Positions 25,873 through 35,579 of a stretch of DNA of 64,000 bases are shown one piece after another. The notes under the pieces are model-generated. The model had not been told where the DNA came from and did no database searches. It saw nothing but the letters and a program-made list of their open reading frames with translations. A program made the position numbers and the translations under genes. The DNA is from Methylobacterium sp. 10 (GTDB lineage Bacteria > Pseudomonadota > Alphaproteobacteria > Rhizobiales > Beijerinckiaceae), in contig NZ_KI912577.1 of NCBI RefSeq assembly GCF_000519085.1, positions 1,370,147 to 1,434,146 on the forward strand, in the 5' to 3' direction. Numbering within the stretch: position 1 is the stretch's first letter; each line of letters opens with the position of its first letter.

Positions 25873-26220
25873 TCAGCGGGTCGCGACGCCCTTGTCGGCT
25901 TCCTTGACGCTTTTGTCGGCGTCCTTGGGATTCATGCCTTTGTCGGCTTCCTTGCGAAGTTCCTCCGCGAAGACGGTGGCCTGATGTCCGACGAGAACCT
26001 TCATGTCGGCCGGAACGACGGCCCAGACGACAGCAGAGATGAACACCGTCGCCGCCATGCCGTAGGCGAACGTCTCCATGATGCCAAGCCACCCCAGCAG
26101 CAGCGGAATGCTGCTCACGATCAATGCAATAAACGAACTTCCGGTCAGAAAATAAACGGACGCGAAGGTAATGACAGCCAATGCGACTGGCTTGATAAAA
26201 CGAACTATATAACGCTCCAT
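25873..26220 (-). CDS. Small two- or three-helix membrane protein
   Basis: This 115-residue protein has hydrophobic segments at about residues 10-33, 35-48 and 55-70. A charged tail ends in three short Lys/Asp repeats (EADKGMNPKDADKSVKEADK). An AGGAGAT eight bases before the ATG is a good ribosome binding site, and an AT-rich promoter-like stretch lies upstream. I recognise no family. Confidence 0.7.
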   Translation of the reverse strand: MERYIVRFIKPVALAVITFASVYFLTGSSFIALIVSSIPLLLGWLGIMETFAYGMAATVFISAVVWAVVPADMKVLVGHQATVFAEELRKEADKGMNPKDADKSVKEADKGVATR

Positions 26221-26550
26221 GGCATTTTATCTCCTATCATAGAGTTGTTAAACCGTTGTTTTATCCACCGATCAGGTATTTGTTACGCAAAAAAATGATA
26301 TAGGATTTATAATTCAGTCAATCCTGTCGTCTTTCCGGTCCGGTATCGGCCAAGACTCGTATCAATTCGATAAACTGCGAATACCACAAGCTCACCGAGA
26401 GTCCAGTGCCTCTCCGGGCATCGGCGGTCGATGCTGAATTCTGAGAATGGAGTAAGGAAATCGGCGCCGTTGCCACGGGCGGTCTCCGTACTGTCATGTG
26501 GCTATGATCTAAGCGACCGGATGATTCCCATTCATCAGGAAGGCAATAAT
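26221..26550. promoter_or_regulatory. Divergent intergenic region, AT-rich
   Basis: This 330-base stretch separates the small membrane protein gene from ppk2. The part 26221-26330 is strikingly AT-rich for this genome and probably holds the minus-strand promoter. Towards ppk2, AGGAAGG (26538-26544) precedes the ATG at 26551 and decides that start over the upstream ATG codons. No further gene is evident. Confidence 0.45.
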
Positions 26551-27477
26551 ATGGACGGCACGCGCGCCGGGACTCGTCCTTTCGATATCGAGGCTATTCG
26601 TCGAGAGATGGCCGACGATTTCGATGAAGAACTCGAGATGGAGCTCGAAGACGAGCGCCTCGAGCAGCTCGCTAGCGAAATCGATGCCAAGTCTCGTCCG
26701 CCCACCATGGACCGGAAGGTCTATTTCCGCGAGCTGTTCCGCCTGCAACACGAGCTGGTTCGTCTCCAGGATTGGGTGCAGACCCAGGAGCTCCGGGTGG
26801 TCGTGATCTTCGAGGGGCGGGATTCGGCCGGCAAGGGCGGCGCGATCAAGCGGATCACCCAGCGGCTCAACCCGCGCGTCTGCCGCGTGGCCGCGCTTCC
26901 GGCTCCGAACGAACGCGAGCGCACGCAATGGTATTTCCAGCGCTACGTGGCGCATCTACCGGCGGGCGGCGAGATCGTGCTGTTCGACCGCTCCTGGTAC
27001 AATCGCGCCGGCGTCGAGCGCGTGATGGGGTTCTGCACCCCGGACCAGTACGAAGAGTTCTTCCAGTCCGCGCCCGAATTCGAGCGCATGCTGGTCCGGT
27101 CAGGCATCATCGTGCTGAAATACTGGTTCTCGATCACCGACGAGGAGCAGGAGCTGCGCTTCAACATGCGCATCCACGATCCCCTGAAACAGTGGAAGCT
27201 CTCGCCGATGGACGTCGAGTCCCGTCGTCGCTGGGAGGATTACACCAAGGCGAAAGAAGTGATGCTCGCCCGTACGCACATCCCGGAGGCGCCGTGGTGG
27301 GTTGTCGAGGCCGTGGACAAGAAGAAGGCCCGCCTCAACTGCATCAGCCATCTCCTCACGCAGATCCCCTACGGCGAGGTGGAACACCCGCCGGTGCACC
27401 TGCCCGAGCGCATGCGCCACGAGGATTATGCCCGCCAGCCGGTGCCGCAGGAGATGTTCGTCCCGTCGCTCTTCTGA
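26551..27477 (+). CDS. ppk2: Polyphosphate kinase 2
   Basis: This 308-residue single-domain PPK2 transfers phosphate between polyphosphate and nucleoside di- or monophosphates. The Walker A is FEGRDSAGKGGAIKRI (about residues 90-105), the Walker B is VLFDRSWYNRAGVERVMGF (about 142-160), and the lid and substrate segments include LKYWFSITDEEQ and RWEDYTKAKEVMLARTH. An acidic N-terminal extension (residues 1-55, EELEMELEDERLEQLA) precedes the core. The start is chosen on the Shine-Dalgarno. Confidence 0.93.
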   Translation: MDGTRAGTRPFDIEAIRREMADDFDEELEMELEDERLEQLASEIDAKSRPPTMDRKVYFRELFRLQHELVRLQDWVQTQELRVVVIFEGRDSAGKGGAIKRITQRLNPRVCRVAALPAPNERERTQWYFQRYVAHLPAGGEIVLFDRSWYNRAGVERVMGFCTPDQYEEFFQSAPEFERMLVRSGIIVLKYWFSITDEEQELRFNMRIHDPLKQWKLSPMDVESRRRWEDYTKAKEVMLARTHIPEAPWWVVEAVDKKKARLNCISHLLTQIPYGEVEHPPVHLPERMRHEDYARQPVPQEMFVPSLF

Positions 27478-27595
27478 CCGTGTCGGCGGGCCATGCCGGG
27501 CGCCGACGCTCGGCTGGCCGCGGTTGCCCAAAGCGGCCGGGATGGGCAAGACCTGTATCGGACGGGCCGATCCTCGGCCGGCATGGGAACCCCGC

Positions 27596-28390
27596 ATGAG
27601 CGCCACCGACGAGATCCTGTTCGACACTGATGCGGTGGGAATCGCCCGCATCGTCCTCAACCGCCCGCAGGCGCGCAACGCCTTGACCTTCGCGATGTAC
27701 CAGGGCCTCATCGACCTGTGCGGGCGGATCGAGGCGGACGAGCGGATCAAGGTCCTCGTCATCACCGGCGCCGGCGAGAAGGCCTTCGCCGCCGGCACCG
27801 ACATCGCGCAGTTCCGGGGCTTCTCCAGTGCGGAGGATGCTCTCGGCTACGAACGCTTCATGGACAGGGTCCTCGGCGCACTCGAGCGTCTTCGCGTGCC
27901 CGTCATCGCCGCCATCGCCGGCGCCTGCACCGGCGGCGGGGCCGCCATCGCCGCCTCCTGCGACCTGCGCATCGCCACGCGCGACGCCCGGTTCGGGTTT
28001 CCCATCGCGCGGACCCTGGGCAATTGCCTGTCGATGTCCAACCTGCGGCGCCTGTCCAGCCTCATCGGTCCCGCGCGGGTGAAGGACATGATCTTCACGG
28101 CCCGTCTGTTCGGCGCGGAGGAGGCGCTCTCGGCCGGCCTCGTCGGTGAGGTGGTGGAAGATGCCGCCGCCCTCGCCGTGAGGGCGACGGAACTCGCGAC
28201 GCAGCTCGCCGGCCATGCTCCGCTGACCCTGCGGGCCACCAAGGAAGGGCTGCGCCGGCTCGCCGCCGAAGAGGAAGTCACCGCGCGCCCGGACGATGAC
28301 CTCATCCTGATGTGCTACACCAGCGCCGATTTCCGCGAGGGCATGGAGGCCTTCCTGGCCAAGCGTCCGCCGGACTGGACCGGCCGGTAA
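27596..28390 (+). CDS. Crotonase-fold protein lacking both catalytic glutamates
   Basis: This 264-residue enoyl-CoA hydratase/isomerase-fold protein keeps the CoA-binding and oxyanion-hole segments (EKAFAAGTDIAQF, about residues 60-72, and AGACTGGGAAIAASCDLRIA, about 106-125). The two glutamates of true hydratases, expected in GGG-x-E-L and FG-x-P-E, are replaced: the sequence reads GGGAAI and FGFPIART. It is therefore unlikely to be a classical enoyl-CoA hydratase and may be an isomerase, hydrolase or lyase of the superfamily. It follows ppk2 by 118 bases with no evident metabolic link. Confidence 0.85.
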   Translation: MSATDEILFDTDAVGIARIVLNRPQARNALTFAMYQGLIDLCGRIEADERIKVLVITGAGEKAFAAGTDIAQFRGFSSAEDALGYERFMDRVLGALERLRVPVIAAIAGACTGGGAAIAASCDLRIATRDARFGFPIARTLGNCLSMSNLRRLSSLIGPARVKDMIFTARLFGAEEALSAGLVGEVVEDAAALAVRATELATQLAGHAPLTLRATKEGLRRLAAEEEVTARPDDDLILMCYTSADFREGMEAFLAKRPPDWTGR

Positions 28391-28559
28391 GGCGCTCCTC
28401 GAACATCGCCGCCGCCATGCGGATGTGGGCGGCGTGACACACCGGGCGGGGAAAGCCCCCGGTCGCCCCGCTCCCTCGGCTCGGTTGCAGCCCTGTCATG
28501 CTCTCCGTGATAGAGCACGGGCAGGGGGCGGTCGCCCTGGGACACGCTTTCTCCGAGGA

Positions 28560-30068
28560 ATGATGCTCCGCTCGTTTCCTCTGGCGACCGCCGCAGCCCT
28601 GATATCGGGCCTTGCCGCTTCGGGAGCTTGTGCTCAGACCGCCGCCGAGACCGCGGCCCGGCAGGCGCGTCTGGCCCTGGAAGGCCTCGACATCGGGTCG
28701 CCCCGCGGCGCCGGCGGTGATCCGCAGACGTCGGTGGCGCAGTCGGTGGCGTCGGCCAAGCCTTCGGCCAACCTCAACACCTCGATCCAGGACCAGCTCG
28801 GCCCCTATGGCGATCCCTACGGCCTGCGCTCGTTCCTGAAGACCAAAGGCATCGAGTACAGCCTCACCTATATCGGCGAGAGCCTCGGCAACGCGACGGG
28901 TGGCGCGCGGCGCGGCGCCATTGTCGAGGGACGCCTCGACGTCCAGTTCGATGCCGACTTAGAAAAGCTGGCGGGCTGGCAGGGGGCGGCGTTCCACACC
29001 AACCTCTACCTCATCCATGGTACCGGCCTGTCGCGCTACTACGTCAACAATTTCATCACCGCGAGCGCCATCGAGGCATTGCCGTCCTCGCGGCTCTACG
29101 AGCTCTGGCTCGAGCAGAAGCTGTTCGACGGACAATTCGGACTGAAAGTGGGTCAGATCGCGGCCGATACCGAGTTCGCGGTGAGCCAGACCGGTACGCT
29201 GTTCATCAACTCCACCTTCGGCTGGCCCAACATCATGGCCGAGGTGCTGCCGAGCGGCGGGCCGATCTATCCCCTGGCGGTGCCGGCGATCCGCGCGAAA
29301 TACGTGCCCAGCGAGAATTTCTCCCTGCAGATCGGCATCTTCGACGGCGATCCGGCGGGGCCCTACCCCAGTGATCTCGATCCGCAGCGCCGCAACCGCA
29401 CCGGCACGAATTTCCGCACCAACGATCCCGCCCTGATCATCGCGGAAGCCGCCTACGCCTACAACATCGCGCAAGGCGATGTCGGCGATCCCGGCACGGT
29501 GACGCTGGGGGGCTGGCACCATTTCGGGCGGTTCGACAGCCAGCGCTTCGACACGGCCGGGCGATCGCTGGCCGATCCGTCCACCACCGGCATCGCCCGG
29601 CGCTTCCGCGGCGACAGCGGCCTCTACGGCATCATCGACCAGACCATCTACCGCGAACCCGACGATCCGAACGACGGCGCCAGCGTGTTCCTGCGCCTCT
29701 CCGGGGCGCCCTCCGACCGCAACATCGTGGATTTCTACGCCGATGCCGGCCTCGCCTATAAGGGCCTCTTCAAGGGACGCTCCGACGACACGATCGGTGT
29801 TGCCTTCGCCATCGCGCGGATTTCGGACTCCGCGCGCGGCTTGGATACCGACGCGATCCTGCTGGCCGGGGCCAGCATGCCCCGACGCAGCAGCGAGGCG
29901 GTCCTCGAAGCGACCTACCAGGCCGTCCTCGGACCGGGCGTGACGGTGCAGCCGGACGTCCAGTACGTGTTCCGTCCGAGCGGCGGTGTGCCCAACCCGC
30001 GCGACCCCAACGGCGCCCGCATCAAGAACGCCGCCGTGTTCGGCCTGCGGGCTACGGTGCGTTACTGA
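28560..30068 (+). CDS. OprB-type carbohydrate-selective porin
   Basis: This outer-membrane protein of about 502 residues has a signal peptide (MMLRSFPLATAAALISGLAASGACA) and the OprB pattern: GLRSFLKTKGIEYSLTYIGESLGN, LWLEQKLFDGQFGLKVGQIAADTEF, GGWHHFGRFDS and a C-terminal strand ending VFGLRATVRY. OprB proteins let sugars across the outer membrane. GAGGA directly before the double ATG could serve either start (28560 or 28563). It appears monocistronic. Confidence 0.88.
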   Translation: MMLRSFPLATAAALISGLAASGACAQTAAETAARQARLALEGLDIGSPRGAGGDPQTSVAQSVASAKPSANLNTSIQDQLGPYGDPYGLRSFLKTKGIEYSLTYIGESLGNATGGARRGAIVEGRLDVQFDADLEKLAGWQGAAFHTNLYLIHGTGLSRYYVNNFITASAIEALPSSRLYELWLEQKLFDGQFGLKVGQIAADTEFAVSQTGTLFINSTFGWPNIMAEVLPSGGPIYPLAVPAIRAKYVPSENFSLQIGIFDGDPAGPYPSDLDPQRRNRTGTNFRTNDPALIIAEAAYAYNIAQGDVGDPGTVTLGGWHHFGRFDSQRFDTAGRSLADPSTTGIARRFRGDSGLYGIIDQTIYREPDDPNDGASVFLRLSGAPSDRNIVDFYADAGLAYKGLFKGRSDDTIGVAFAIARISDSARGLDTDAILLAGASMPRRSSEAVLEATYQAVLGPGVTVQPDVQYVFRPSGGVPNPRDPNGARIKNAAVFGLRATVRY

Positions 30069-30088
30069 GAGACGCCGATAGCGCCGGT

Positions 30089-30110
30089 GCGCCTCGGGAT
30101 GAGGCAAGGA
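30089..30110. repeat. Single arm of repeat family C
   Basis: GCGCCTCGGGATGAGGCAAGG matches one end of the family C element at 15003-15117. It lies just downstream of the oprB stop, without a visible partner arm. Confidence 0.45.
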
Positions 30111-30270
30111 TGGGTGACCGGCTTCGGCTCACCGAGCGCACGTTCGTCTTCGACATTGACGGAATCGATATGGCTTATCGATCATATCTGTTTGATGAAT
30201 GGTGCGTCGCAAAATATATCCCTCTCATGAAACGGGGCATCGGCCCCGAAACACCTGAGGGATCATCGTC

Positions 30271-30498
30271 ATGACCATTCGTAGCCTTGTCCTCGCCGCT
30301 CTCGCCTCCGCCACCCTGGTCGGTACCGCGACCGCCGACGAGCGCATCACCATCACTCCCACTCTCTACCGTGAGCAGGCCCGCGTCACGGCCGCCGTGC
30401 GTCCGGCCTCCGAGCTGACAACCACCCCGTCCCTGACCTCGCGTGCTCCCGCGACCCGACGCATCGTCGCCGAGATCCTCAACCCCGCGACCCGCTAA
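30271..30498 (+). CDS. Small secreted protein
   Basis: This 75-residue protein has a clear signal peptide (MTIRSLVLAALASATLVGTATA) and a mature part of about 53 residues rich in Thr, Arg and Ala. A GAGGG lies before the ATG, TTGACG about 120 bases upstream could be a promoter -35 box, and a strong terminator follows. I recognise no family, but promoter, signal peptide and terminator together make it a credible gene. Confidence 0.7.
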   Translation: MTIRSLVLAALASATLVGTATADERITITPTLYREQARVTAAVRPASELTTTPSLTSRAPATRRIVAEILNPATR

Positions 30499-30538
30499 GG
30501 TGGCTCCCTTGAGCGGGGCCGAAGCATAAGCACGCATC

Positions 30539-30570
30539 AGCGCTCCATGGGTTCGTCCCATGGAGCGCTT
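30539..30570. terminator. Bidirectional terminator
   Basis: AGCGCTCCATGGG (30539-30551) and CCCATGGAGCGCT (30557-30569) form a perfect 13-bp stem with a TTCGT loop, followed by TTGCTT. It lies between the convergent small secreted protein gene and the aldehyde dehydrogenase gene. Confidence 0.85.
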
Positions 30571-30599
30571 TGCTTATCGACCATGCCGGTCTCGGGCAC

Positions 30600-32036
30600 T
30601 CAGGCGCTCGCCTGGCTCACGAACTTCGTCGTCAGATAGGCCTCGATCGCCTCCGAGCCGCCCTCGCTCCCGTAGCCGGAATCCTTGATGCCGCCGAAGG
30701 GGGTTTCGGGGAAGGCGAGGCCGTGATGGTTGATGCCGAGCATGCCGCTTTCGACCCGGGCGGCGATCTCCGTCGCGCGGGCGGCCGAGCGCGTATAGGC
30801 GTAGGCGGCCAGACCATAGGGCAGCCGGTTCGCCTCGGCGAAGGCGGCTTCGTCGTCGGAGAAGCGCTGGACCAGGGCCACGGGGCCGAACGGCTCTTCG
30901 TTCATGATCCGCGCGGTGAGCGGGGTCTCAGCGAGCACGGTCGGTTCGAAGAAATGGCCGCGGTTGCCGAGACGCTTGCCGCCGGTGCGGAGTTCCGCGC
31001 CCTGCGCCACGGCATCGGCCACGAGGGATTCCATCGCCTCGCGCCGGCGGGCATGGATCAGCGGCCCCATCTGGGTCTCGGGATCGAGCCCGTCGCCGAC
31101 CCTGATGCCCTCTGCATGCGCCACGAAACCCTCGACGAAGCGGTCGTAGACGGACTCATGGACGAGGAAGCGGGTCGGCGCGACGCAGACCTGCCCGGCA
31201 TTGCGGAACTTGTTGGCGCCGAGCACTGAGACGGCTTTCTCCACGTCCGCGTCGGCAAAGACCAGGGCAGGGGCGTGGCCGCCGAGCTCCATGGTAACCC
31301 GCTTCATGTGGCGCCCGGCCAAAGCCGCAAGCTCCTTGCCCACCACGGTGGAGCCGGTGAACGAGATCTTGGCAATGACCGGATGCGAGATGAGGTAGGA
31401 CGAGATCTCGGCCGGGTCGCCGAAGACCAGGGACAGCACGTCACCCGGCACTCCCGCATCGAGGAAGGCGCGGACGAGTTCGGCGCAGCTCGCGGGCGTA
31501 TCCTCCGGTCCCTTCAGGATCACCGAGCAGCCGGTGCAGAGCGCCGCCGAGAGCTTGCGGACGGCCTGGTTGATCGGGAAGTTCCAGGGCGTGAAGGCGG
31601 CCACCGGACCCACCGGCTCGCGTAAGGTCATCTGGGTCACGCCCGGCGCGCGGGCGGGGATGATGCGACCGTAGGCGCGTTTTCCTTCCTCGGCGAACCA
31701 GTCGATGACGTCGGCGGCGGCAAGAGTCTCCACCCGCGCTTCGGCCAGCGGCTTGCCCTGTTCCAGGGTCATCGTCCGGGCGATGTCGTCGACGCGCGCG
31801 CGCAGGTGATCGGCGGCCCGCCGCATCACCTTGGCGCGATCGAAGGCTGCGACCCTGCGCCATTCGGCAAATCCGCGACGGGCGGACTCCAGGGCACGGT
31901 CGAGATCGCTGCGCGTCGCCACCGCCACCGTGCCGATGGCGTCGCCGGTCGCGGGGTTGAGAACGGGGATCGTCCGGGCATCGGAACCGGGCGTCCAGGC
32001 CCCGGCGATGTGAAGGGCTACGTCCTTAAAGGTCAT
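30600..32036 (-). CDS. gabD: NAD(P)-dependent succinate-semialdehyde dehydrogenase-like enzyme
   Basis: This 478-residue aldehyde dehydrogenase has the catalytic Glu in [19 protein letters not shown] (about residue 256) and the catalytic Cys in [18 protein letters not shown] (about residue 290). [19 protein letters not shown] and [12 protein letters not shown] bind the cofactor. Sequence and length fit the GabD subgroup (succinate or glutarate semialdehyde). No GABA transaminase is adjacent, so the substrate is not certain. The ATG at 32036 begins [12 protein letters not shown]; the longer frame adds a Gly/Cys-rich segment that does not look coding. Confidence 0.9.
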   Translation of the reverse strand: MTFKDVALHIAGAWTPGSDARTIPVLNPATGDAIGTVAVATRSDLDRALESARRGFAEWRRVAAFDRAKVMRRAADHLRARVDDIARTMTLEQGKPLAEARVETLAAADVIDWFAEEGKRAYGRIIPARAPGVTQMTLREPVGPVAAFTPWNFPINQAVRKLSAALCTGCSVILKGPEDTPASCAELVRAFLDAGVPGDVLSLVFGDPAEISSYLISHPVIAKISFTGSTVVGKELAALAGRHMKRVTMELGGHAPALVFADADVEKAVSVLGANKFRNAGQVCVAPTRFLVHESVYDRFVEGFVAHAEGIRVGDGLDPETQMGPLIHARRREAMESLVADAVAQGAELRTGGKRLGNRGHFFEPTVLAETPLTARIMNEEPFGPVALVQRFSDDEAAFAEANRLPYGLAAYAYTRSAARATEIAARVESGMLGINHHGLAFPETPFGGIKDSGYGSEGGSEAIEAYLTTKFVSQASA

Positions 32037-32124
32037 CGGCGGCTCACGCTCTCGAAGGAGCATGGGTTGTCCGCCCTTCGCGCCAGCGCCGCAACCCTCT
32101 GTGCCGCAACCCTCTGGGCTGACC

Positions 32125-32916
32125 TCAGGCGGCGATGCGGATTCGCGCCTCGTCGGCACCCTTCACCGTCACCGTACCGCCGCGCGTGGCCTGCAGCGTG
32201 CCGCCTCGCGGGATCACGATCCAGCCGTCCTTGCAATCGTCGATCGGCTCGGAGACCACCACGAGGCCGGTCTCGGTCTGGCGGTAATAGAGGCTCGGCG
32301 GCCGGCCGTCACAAGCCCAGCGATAGGCGGTCAGGGTCTCCCCGTCGGTGACGACGGCGGTGAAGCGCAGGGCCTCGGTGACGCCGGCCGCCTGCATCAG
32401 GTCGCGGACCGTGGAGAGGGTTTCGGCCATGGCGCCGATCGGGTCCTCGGCGAGGCCGTTGGCCAGGGCCAGGAGGAAGATCGCCTCGGAATCGGTGGTG
32501 CCGCGCCGTGCTTCGTAGAGCGCGTCCGGGATCAGGGCCTCGATCCGCCGCTTGATGCGATGGTAGCCGCCGATCTGGCCGTTATGCATGAACAGGTGCC
32601 GGCCATGGGCGAAGGGATGGCAGTTCGCCCGCGTGGTGGCCGTGCCGGTGGAGGCGCGGACATGGGCGAAGAACATCCGCGCGCGGACCTGCTGGCAGAG
32701 GTTGACGAGGTTTTCGTCCGACCAGGCCGGGCAGACGTCGCGATATTGGCCCGGATCGGCCCGCTCGCCGTACCAGCCGATGCCGAAACCGTCGCCGTTG
32801 GTCTCCGTCTTCGCCTCGGTGGCGTGCAGCGACTGATGCACCAGCGAGTGCGTCGGGGCGCAGACGAGATCGGTCAGAAAGACCGGATCACCGCTATAGG
32901 CGAGAAAGCGGCACAT
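32125..32916 (-). CDS. Class II glutamine amidotransferase, EgtC/YafJ-like
   Basis: This 263-residue Ntn-hydrolase has the nucleophile Cys2 directly after Met ([14 protein letters not shown]). [10 protein letters not shown] (about residues 42-51), [18 protein letters not shown] and [10 protein letters not shown] (about 107-116) form the glutamine-binding and oxyanion sites. It belongs to the EgtC/YafJ family; whether it acts in ergothioneine synthesis is unknown because no egtB or egtD is near. The ATG at 32916 is required to put Cys at position 2. Confidence 0.9.
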   Translation of the reverse strand: MCRFLAYSGDPVFLTDLVCAPTHSLVHQSLHATEAKTETNGDGFGIGWYGERADPGQYRDVCPAWSDENLVNLCQQVRARMFFAHVRASTGTATTRANCHPFAHGRHLFMHNGQIGGYHRIKRRIEALIPDALYEARRGTTDSEAIFLLALANGLAEDPIGAMAETLSTVRDLMQAAGVTEALRFTAVVTDGETLTAYRWACDGRPPSLYYRQTETGLVVVSEPIDDCKDGWIVIPRGGTLQATRGGTVTVKGADEARIRIAA

Positions 32917-33314
32917 GACTGAGCAACAACCCCCTGTTTCGGCACCCCTCCCCGGATCGGGAAACAGAAACCGTTCCATGATCCAGCTTGACGGTCGTTG
33001 AACTGTAACATTCGATCTTTCGCGGTGAACAGATCGTTAATGCATTGCAGCATGCCTGAACCTTGTGCGTCTGCGCAGGCGATGCGCAGACGCGCCCGAT
33101 TTCGTGCATGCCGGGATCATAGACGGTCACCACGCCCGCTTTGAGGCGGTTCCCGAAATTTCGTTGCGGGAGGCGCATGGCCGTGGCGGCGGATGGCACC
33201 CTTGCCGATCCCAGCCCGGCGGGGCAGCCTCGGCATCATCGAATCATCGACCGGGCGCACGACGCCCCGCAAGGCCGGCATCGTGCCTGGCCTCATTCCT
33301 TGGAAAGTGACCTC
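32917..33314. other. Intergenic region between divergent genes
   Basis: This nearly 400-base region separates the amidotransferase gene from the response-regulator gene. The part 32985-33060 is relatively AT-rich and probably holds promoters. The rest has an open plus-strand frame in phase with the response regulator, but it lacks domain-like sequence. I see no RNA gene or clear operator. Confidence 0.4.
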
Positions 33315-33740
33315 ATGGATCGCACAATCCGCTCGATCGACGGCGCCGCATCGCGGGCTCAGATCGATGGCCCCGTCGCCCTCGTGGTGGAGGACGATGC
33401 GGCGGTCCGCGACCTCGCCACCGCCATTCTCGAAGAGACCGATCTCGACGTCATCGCCTGTGACAGCGCCGAGGCGGCCATCGGCGTCCTGGAGCGCAAG
33501 GGACTGAACGTCGCCCTGCTGTTCGCCGATGTGCGCCTCGGTGGGGCCATGGACGGCATAGCCCTGGCGCTGACGGTGGAGCAGCGCTGGCCCGACGTGC
33601 GGATGGTCCTGACCTCGGGCTACGACGAGCGCAGCACCGGCCGCCTGCCCGAACAGGCCGTCTACATGCAGAAGCCCTGGCGCGCCCTCGACGTGCTGGT
33701 GGAGGCGGAGCACGCTTCCGCTGCCATGGGCATCGCCTGA
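33315..33740 (+). CDS. Single-domain response regulator (CheY-like receiver)
   Basis: This 141-residue receiver protein has the acidic pocket VVEDDAAV (about residues 25-32), the phospho-acceptor Asp in LFADVRLGG (about residue 76), the switch Thr/Ser in MVLTSGYDE and the Lys in YMQKPWRALDVL. It has no output domain, so it probably acts by protein contact or phosphotransfer; the receiver is of the kind often partnered with hybrid kinases. The ATG at 33315 has GGAAAGTGA upstream. No kinase is adjacent. Confidence 0.9.
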   Translation: MDRTIRSIDGAASRAQIDGPVALVVEDDAAVRDLATAILEETDLDVIACDSAEAAIGVLERKGLNVALLFADVRLGGAMDGIALALTVEQRWPDVRMVLTSGYDERSTGRLPEQAVYMQKPWRALDVLVEAEHASAAMGIA

Positions 33741-33747
33741 AACGACA

Positions 33748-33780
33748 CGACGCCCGCGCCGCTTCCGCGGCCGGGCGTCG
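33748..33780. terminator. Terminator hairpin between convergent genes
   Basis: CGACGCCCG (33748-33756) pairs with CGGGCGTCG (33772-33780), with additional GC pairing inside. It is placed between the response regulator and rpsU. Confidence 0.65.
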
Positions 33781-33823
33781 GGTGAGATCGAAGGACGGCC
33801 GGTGCGAGACCGGCCGCTTGGCC

Positions 33824-34132
33824 TTACGAGGCGACGTTGGTCGAGGGAGCGGCGCTCGGAGCGAAGGGCGAGCCGCCCGGACGACGCGGCGCACCTGCGC
33901 CGAAACGGGGCTTCGGCTTCGGAGCGGCGATCAGACCCTCACGGATGGCGGTCTTGCGGGCCTGCTTGCGGGCGCGGCGCACGGCCTCGGCCTTCTCGCG
34001 TGCCTTGCGCACGGAGGGCTTCTCGTAGGCCTTGCGCTGCTTCATCTCGCGGAAGATGCCCTCGCGCTGCATCTTCTTCTTGAGAACGCGGAGTGCCTGG
34101 TCGACGTTGTTGTCGCGAACGAGTACCTGCAA
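33824..34132 (-). CDS. rpsU: 30S ribosomal protein bS21
   Basis: This 102-residue protein starts with the bS21 core [20 protein letters not shown] and [20 protein letters not shown], then [16 protein letters not shown] Pro/Ala-rich C-terminal extension (residues 67-102) is common in alphaproteobacterial bS21. Its upstream leader contains an inverted repeat (GTCGGAC at 34162-34168, GTCCGAC at 34195-34201) that could fold in the mRNA. The gene is monocistronic. Confidence 0.95.
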   Translation of the reverse strand: MQVLVRDNNVDQALRVLKKKMQREGIFREMKQRKAYEKPSVRKAREKAEAVRRARKQARKTAIREGLIAAPKPKPRFGAGAPRRPGGSPFAPSAAPSTNVAS

Positions 34133-34364
34133 CGGACTTGATCCTTTAGAGACGTATGTTTGTCGGACGGCGCCCTCTCCGAACGCCCCCGCCTGTCCGA
34201 CGAGGGCAAACCGCCAATAGCCCCATGCCCTGTATCGCTCCAGGGAGGGACCTGTGTGTGACGGTCTCGAATCGACGCTGAAAACTCACTTGGGGCAGGC
34301 TCATACACCAAGCGGACACGAGTTCCAACCGCTGTCGGCTAAATCCTGAGCCGGACCCGCATCC
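34133..34364 (-). promoter_or_regulatory. rpsU leader region
   Basis: These 232 bases lie upstream of rpsU and downstream of phaZ. An inverted repeat (GTCGGAC and GTCCGAC, 26 bases apart) falls 30-70 bases before the start codon and may form a leader hairpin. No gene is supported. Confidence 0.35.
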
Positions 34365-35579
34365 TCATGCGTGCGACTGGATGAAGTTTCGCACGAGCGG
34401 GTAGGTCTGCCCCTCCCACTTGCGACCGGTGAAGACGCCGTAATGGCCGACGCCCGCCTGGAGATGGTGGCTCTTCATGTGGGGGGCGAGGCTGCTGCAG
34501 AGATCGTGCGCCGCCATGGTCTGGCCGACCGCGCAGATGTCGTCCCGCTCGCCCTCCACGGTCATCAGCGCGGTACGGCGGATGGAGCGCATGTCGATGG
34601 GGTTGCCGCGATAGGTCAGCTCGTTCTTGGCGAGGGTGTAATCCTGGAACACTGTCCGGACGGTCTCGATGTAGAACTCCGCGGCGAGGTCGAGGACGGC
34701 GAAATACTCGTCGTAGAAGGTCTCGATTTGGTTGGCCTTGTCGGTCTCGCCGTTGGCGAAGTGCCAGAACAGGTCGGCATGGCTCTGCTGGTGGCGCTTG
34801 GCATTCATCGAGACGAAGGCCGAGACCTGCATGAATCCGGGATAGACCCGTCGACCCGCCCCCGCATGGCGCTTGGGCACGGTGGCGATGAGATTCTTCT
34901 CGAACCACGCGATCGGCTTCGAGGTGGCGAGCTTGTTCACCGAGGTGGGGCTGATGCGGCAATCCACCGGCCCGGCCATGAGCGTCATGCTGCGCGGAGG
35001 TGCGATGTCCCTCGACTGGGCCATGACGGCGGCGGCGGCGAGCGCCTGCACCGCCGGCTGGCAGACCGCCACCACGTGCGAGCCCTCGCCCATCGCGCCG
35101 AGGAACTGCACCAGGTGATCCACGTAATCGTCGAAGCCGAACGGGCCGTCGGCCAATGGCACGTCGCGGGCATTGTGCCAGTCGGTGATGTAGACGTCGT
35201 GGTCGGCGAGCAGGGTGCGCACCGTGCCGCGCAGCAACGTGGCGAAATGGCCCGAGAGCGGCGCCACCACGAGCACCTTGGGCTGCTCGGTATCGATGTC
35301 CTTCCTGAAGCGCAGCAGCGTCCCGAACGGGGTCGAGAACGTCGCCTCCTCGGTGACCGGAACCTCGCGGTTGCCGACCCGGATGCTGTCGATGCCGAAG
35401 GCGGGGCGGGCGAAGGTCAGCCCGGCGCGCATCATCATCCGGGCGCCGGCCGACCACCAGTTCATCGGCGCCGCGTTCCCGGATCCGACCCAGGGCGATA
35501 CGGCATCGTGGACGAGCTTGCCCCAGGAGCGGGTGCGCTGGGCCAGGTCGGACTGCACTTCGAAGGCATCGTAGAGCAT
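34365..35579 (-). CDS. phaZ: Intracellular poly(3-hydroxybutyrate) depolymerase
   Basis: This 404-residue alpha/beta-hydrolase matches the intracellular PHB depolymerases of Rhizobiales and Ralstonia. Features are MLYDAFEVQSDLAQRTRSW at the N-terminus, VLVVAPLSGHFATLLRGTVR (about residues 104-123), TDWHNARDVPLADGPFGFDDY, and HVVAVCQPAVQALAA, where Cys replaces Ser as nucleophile (about residue 177). The catalytic His is in VGHYGVFTGRKW. It mobilises storage polyester. It is divergent from a GST gene. Confidence 0.95.
   Translation of the reverse strand: MLYDAFEVQSDLAQRTRSWGKLVHDAVSPWVGSGNAAPMNWWSAGARMMMRAGLTFARPAFGIDSIRVGNREVPVTEEATFSTPFGTLLRFRKDIDTEQPKVLVVAPLSGHFATLLRGTVRTLLADHDVYITDWHNARDVPLADGPFGFDDYVDHLVQFLGAMGEGSHVVAVCQPAVQALAAAAVMAQSRDIAPPRSMTLMAGPVDCRISPTSVNKLATSKPIAWFEKNLIATVPKRHAGAGRRVYPGFMQVSAFVSMNAKRHQQSHADLFWHFANGETDKANQIETFYDEYFAVLDLAAEFYIETVRTVFQDYTLAKNELTYRGNPIDMRSIRRTALMTVEGERDDICAVGQTMAAHDLCSSLAPHMKSHHLQAGVGHYGVFTGRKWEGQTYPLVRNFIQSHA

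Noticed and set aside
32085..32115. Short tandem CCGCAACCCTCTG repeat upstream of the aldehyde dehydrogenase
   Set aside because: Only two short units are present, with no arrangement suggesting an operator or attachment site.
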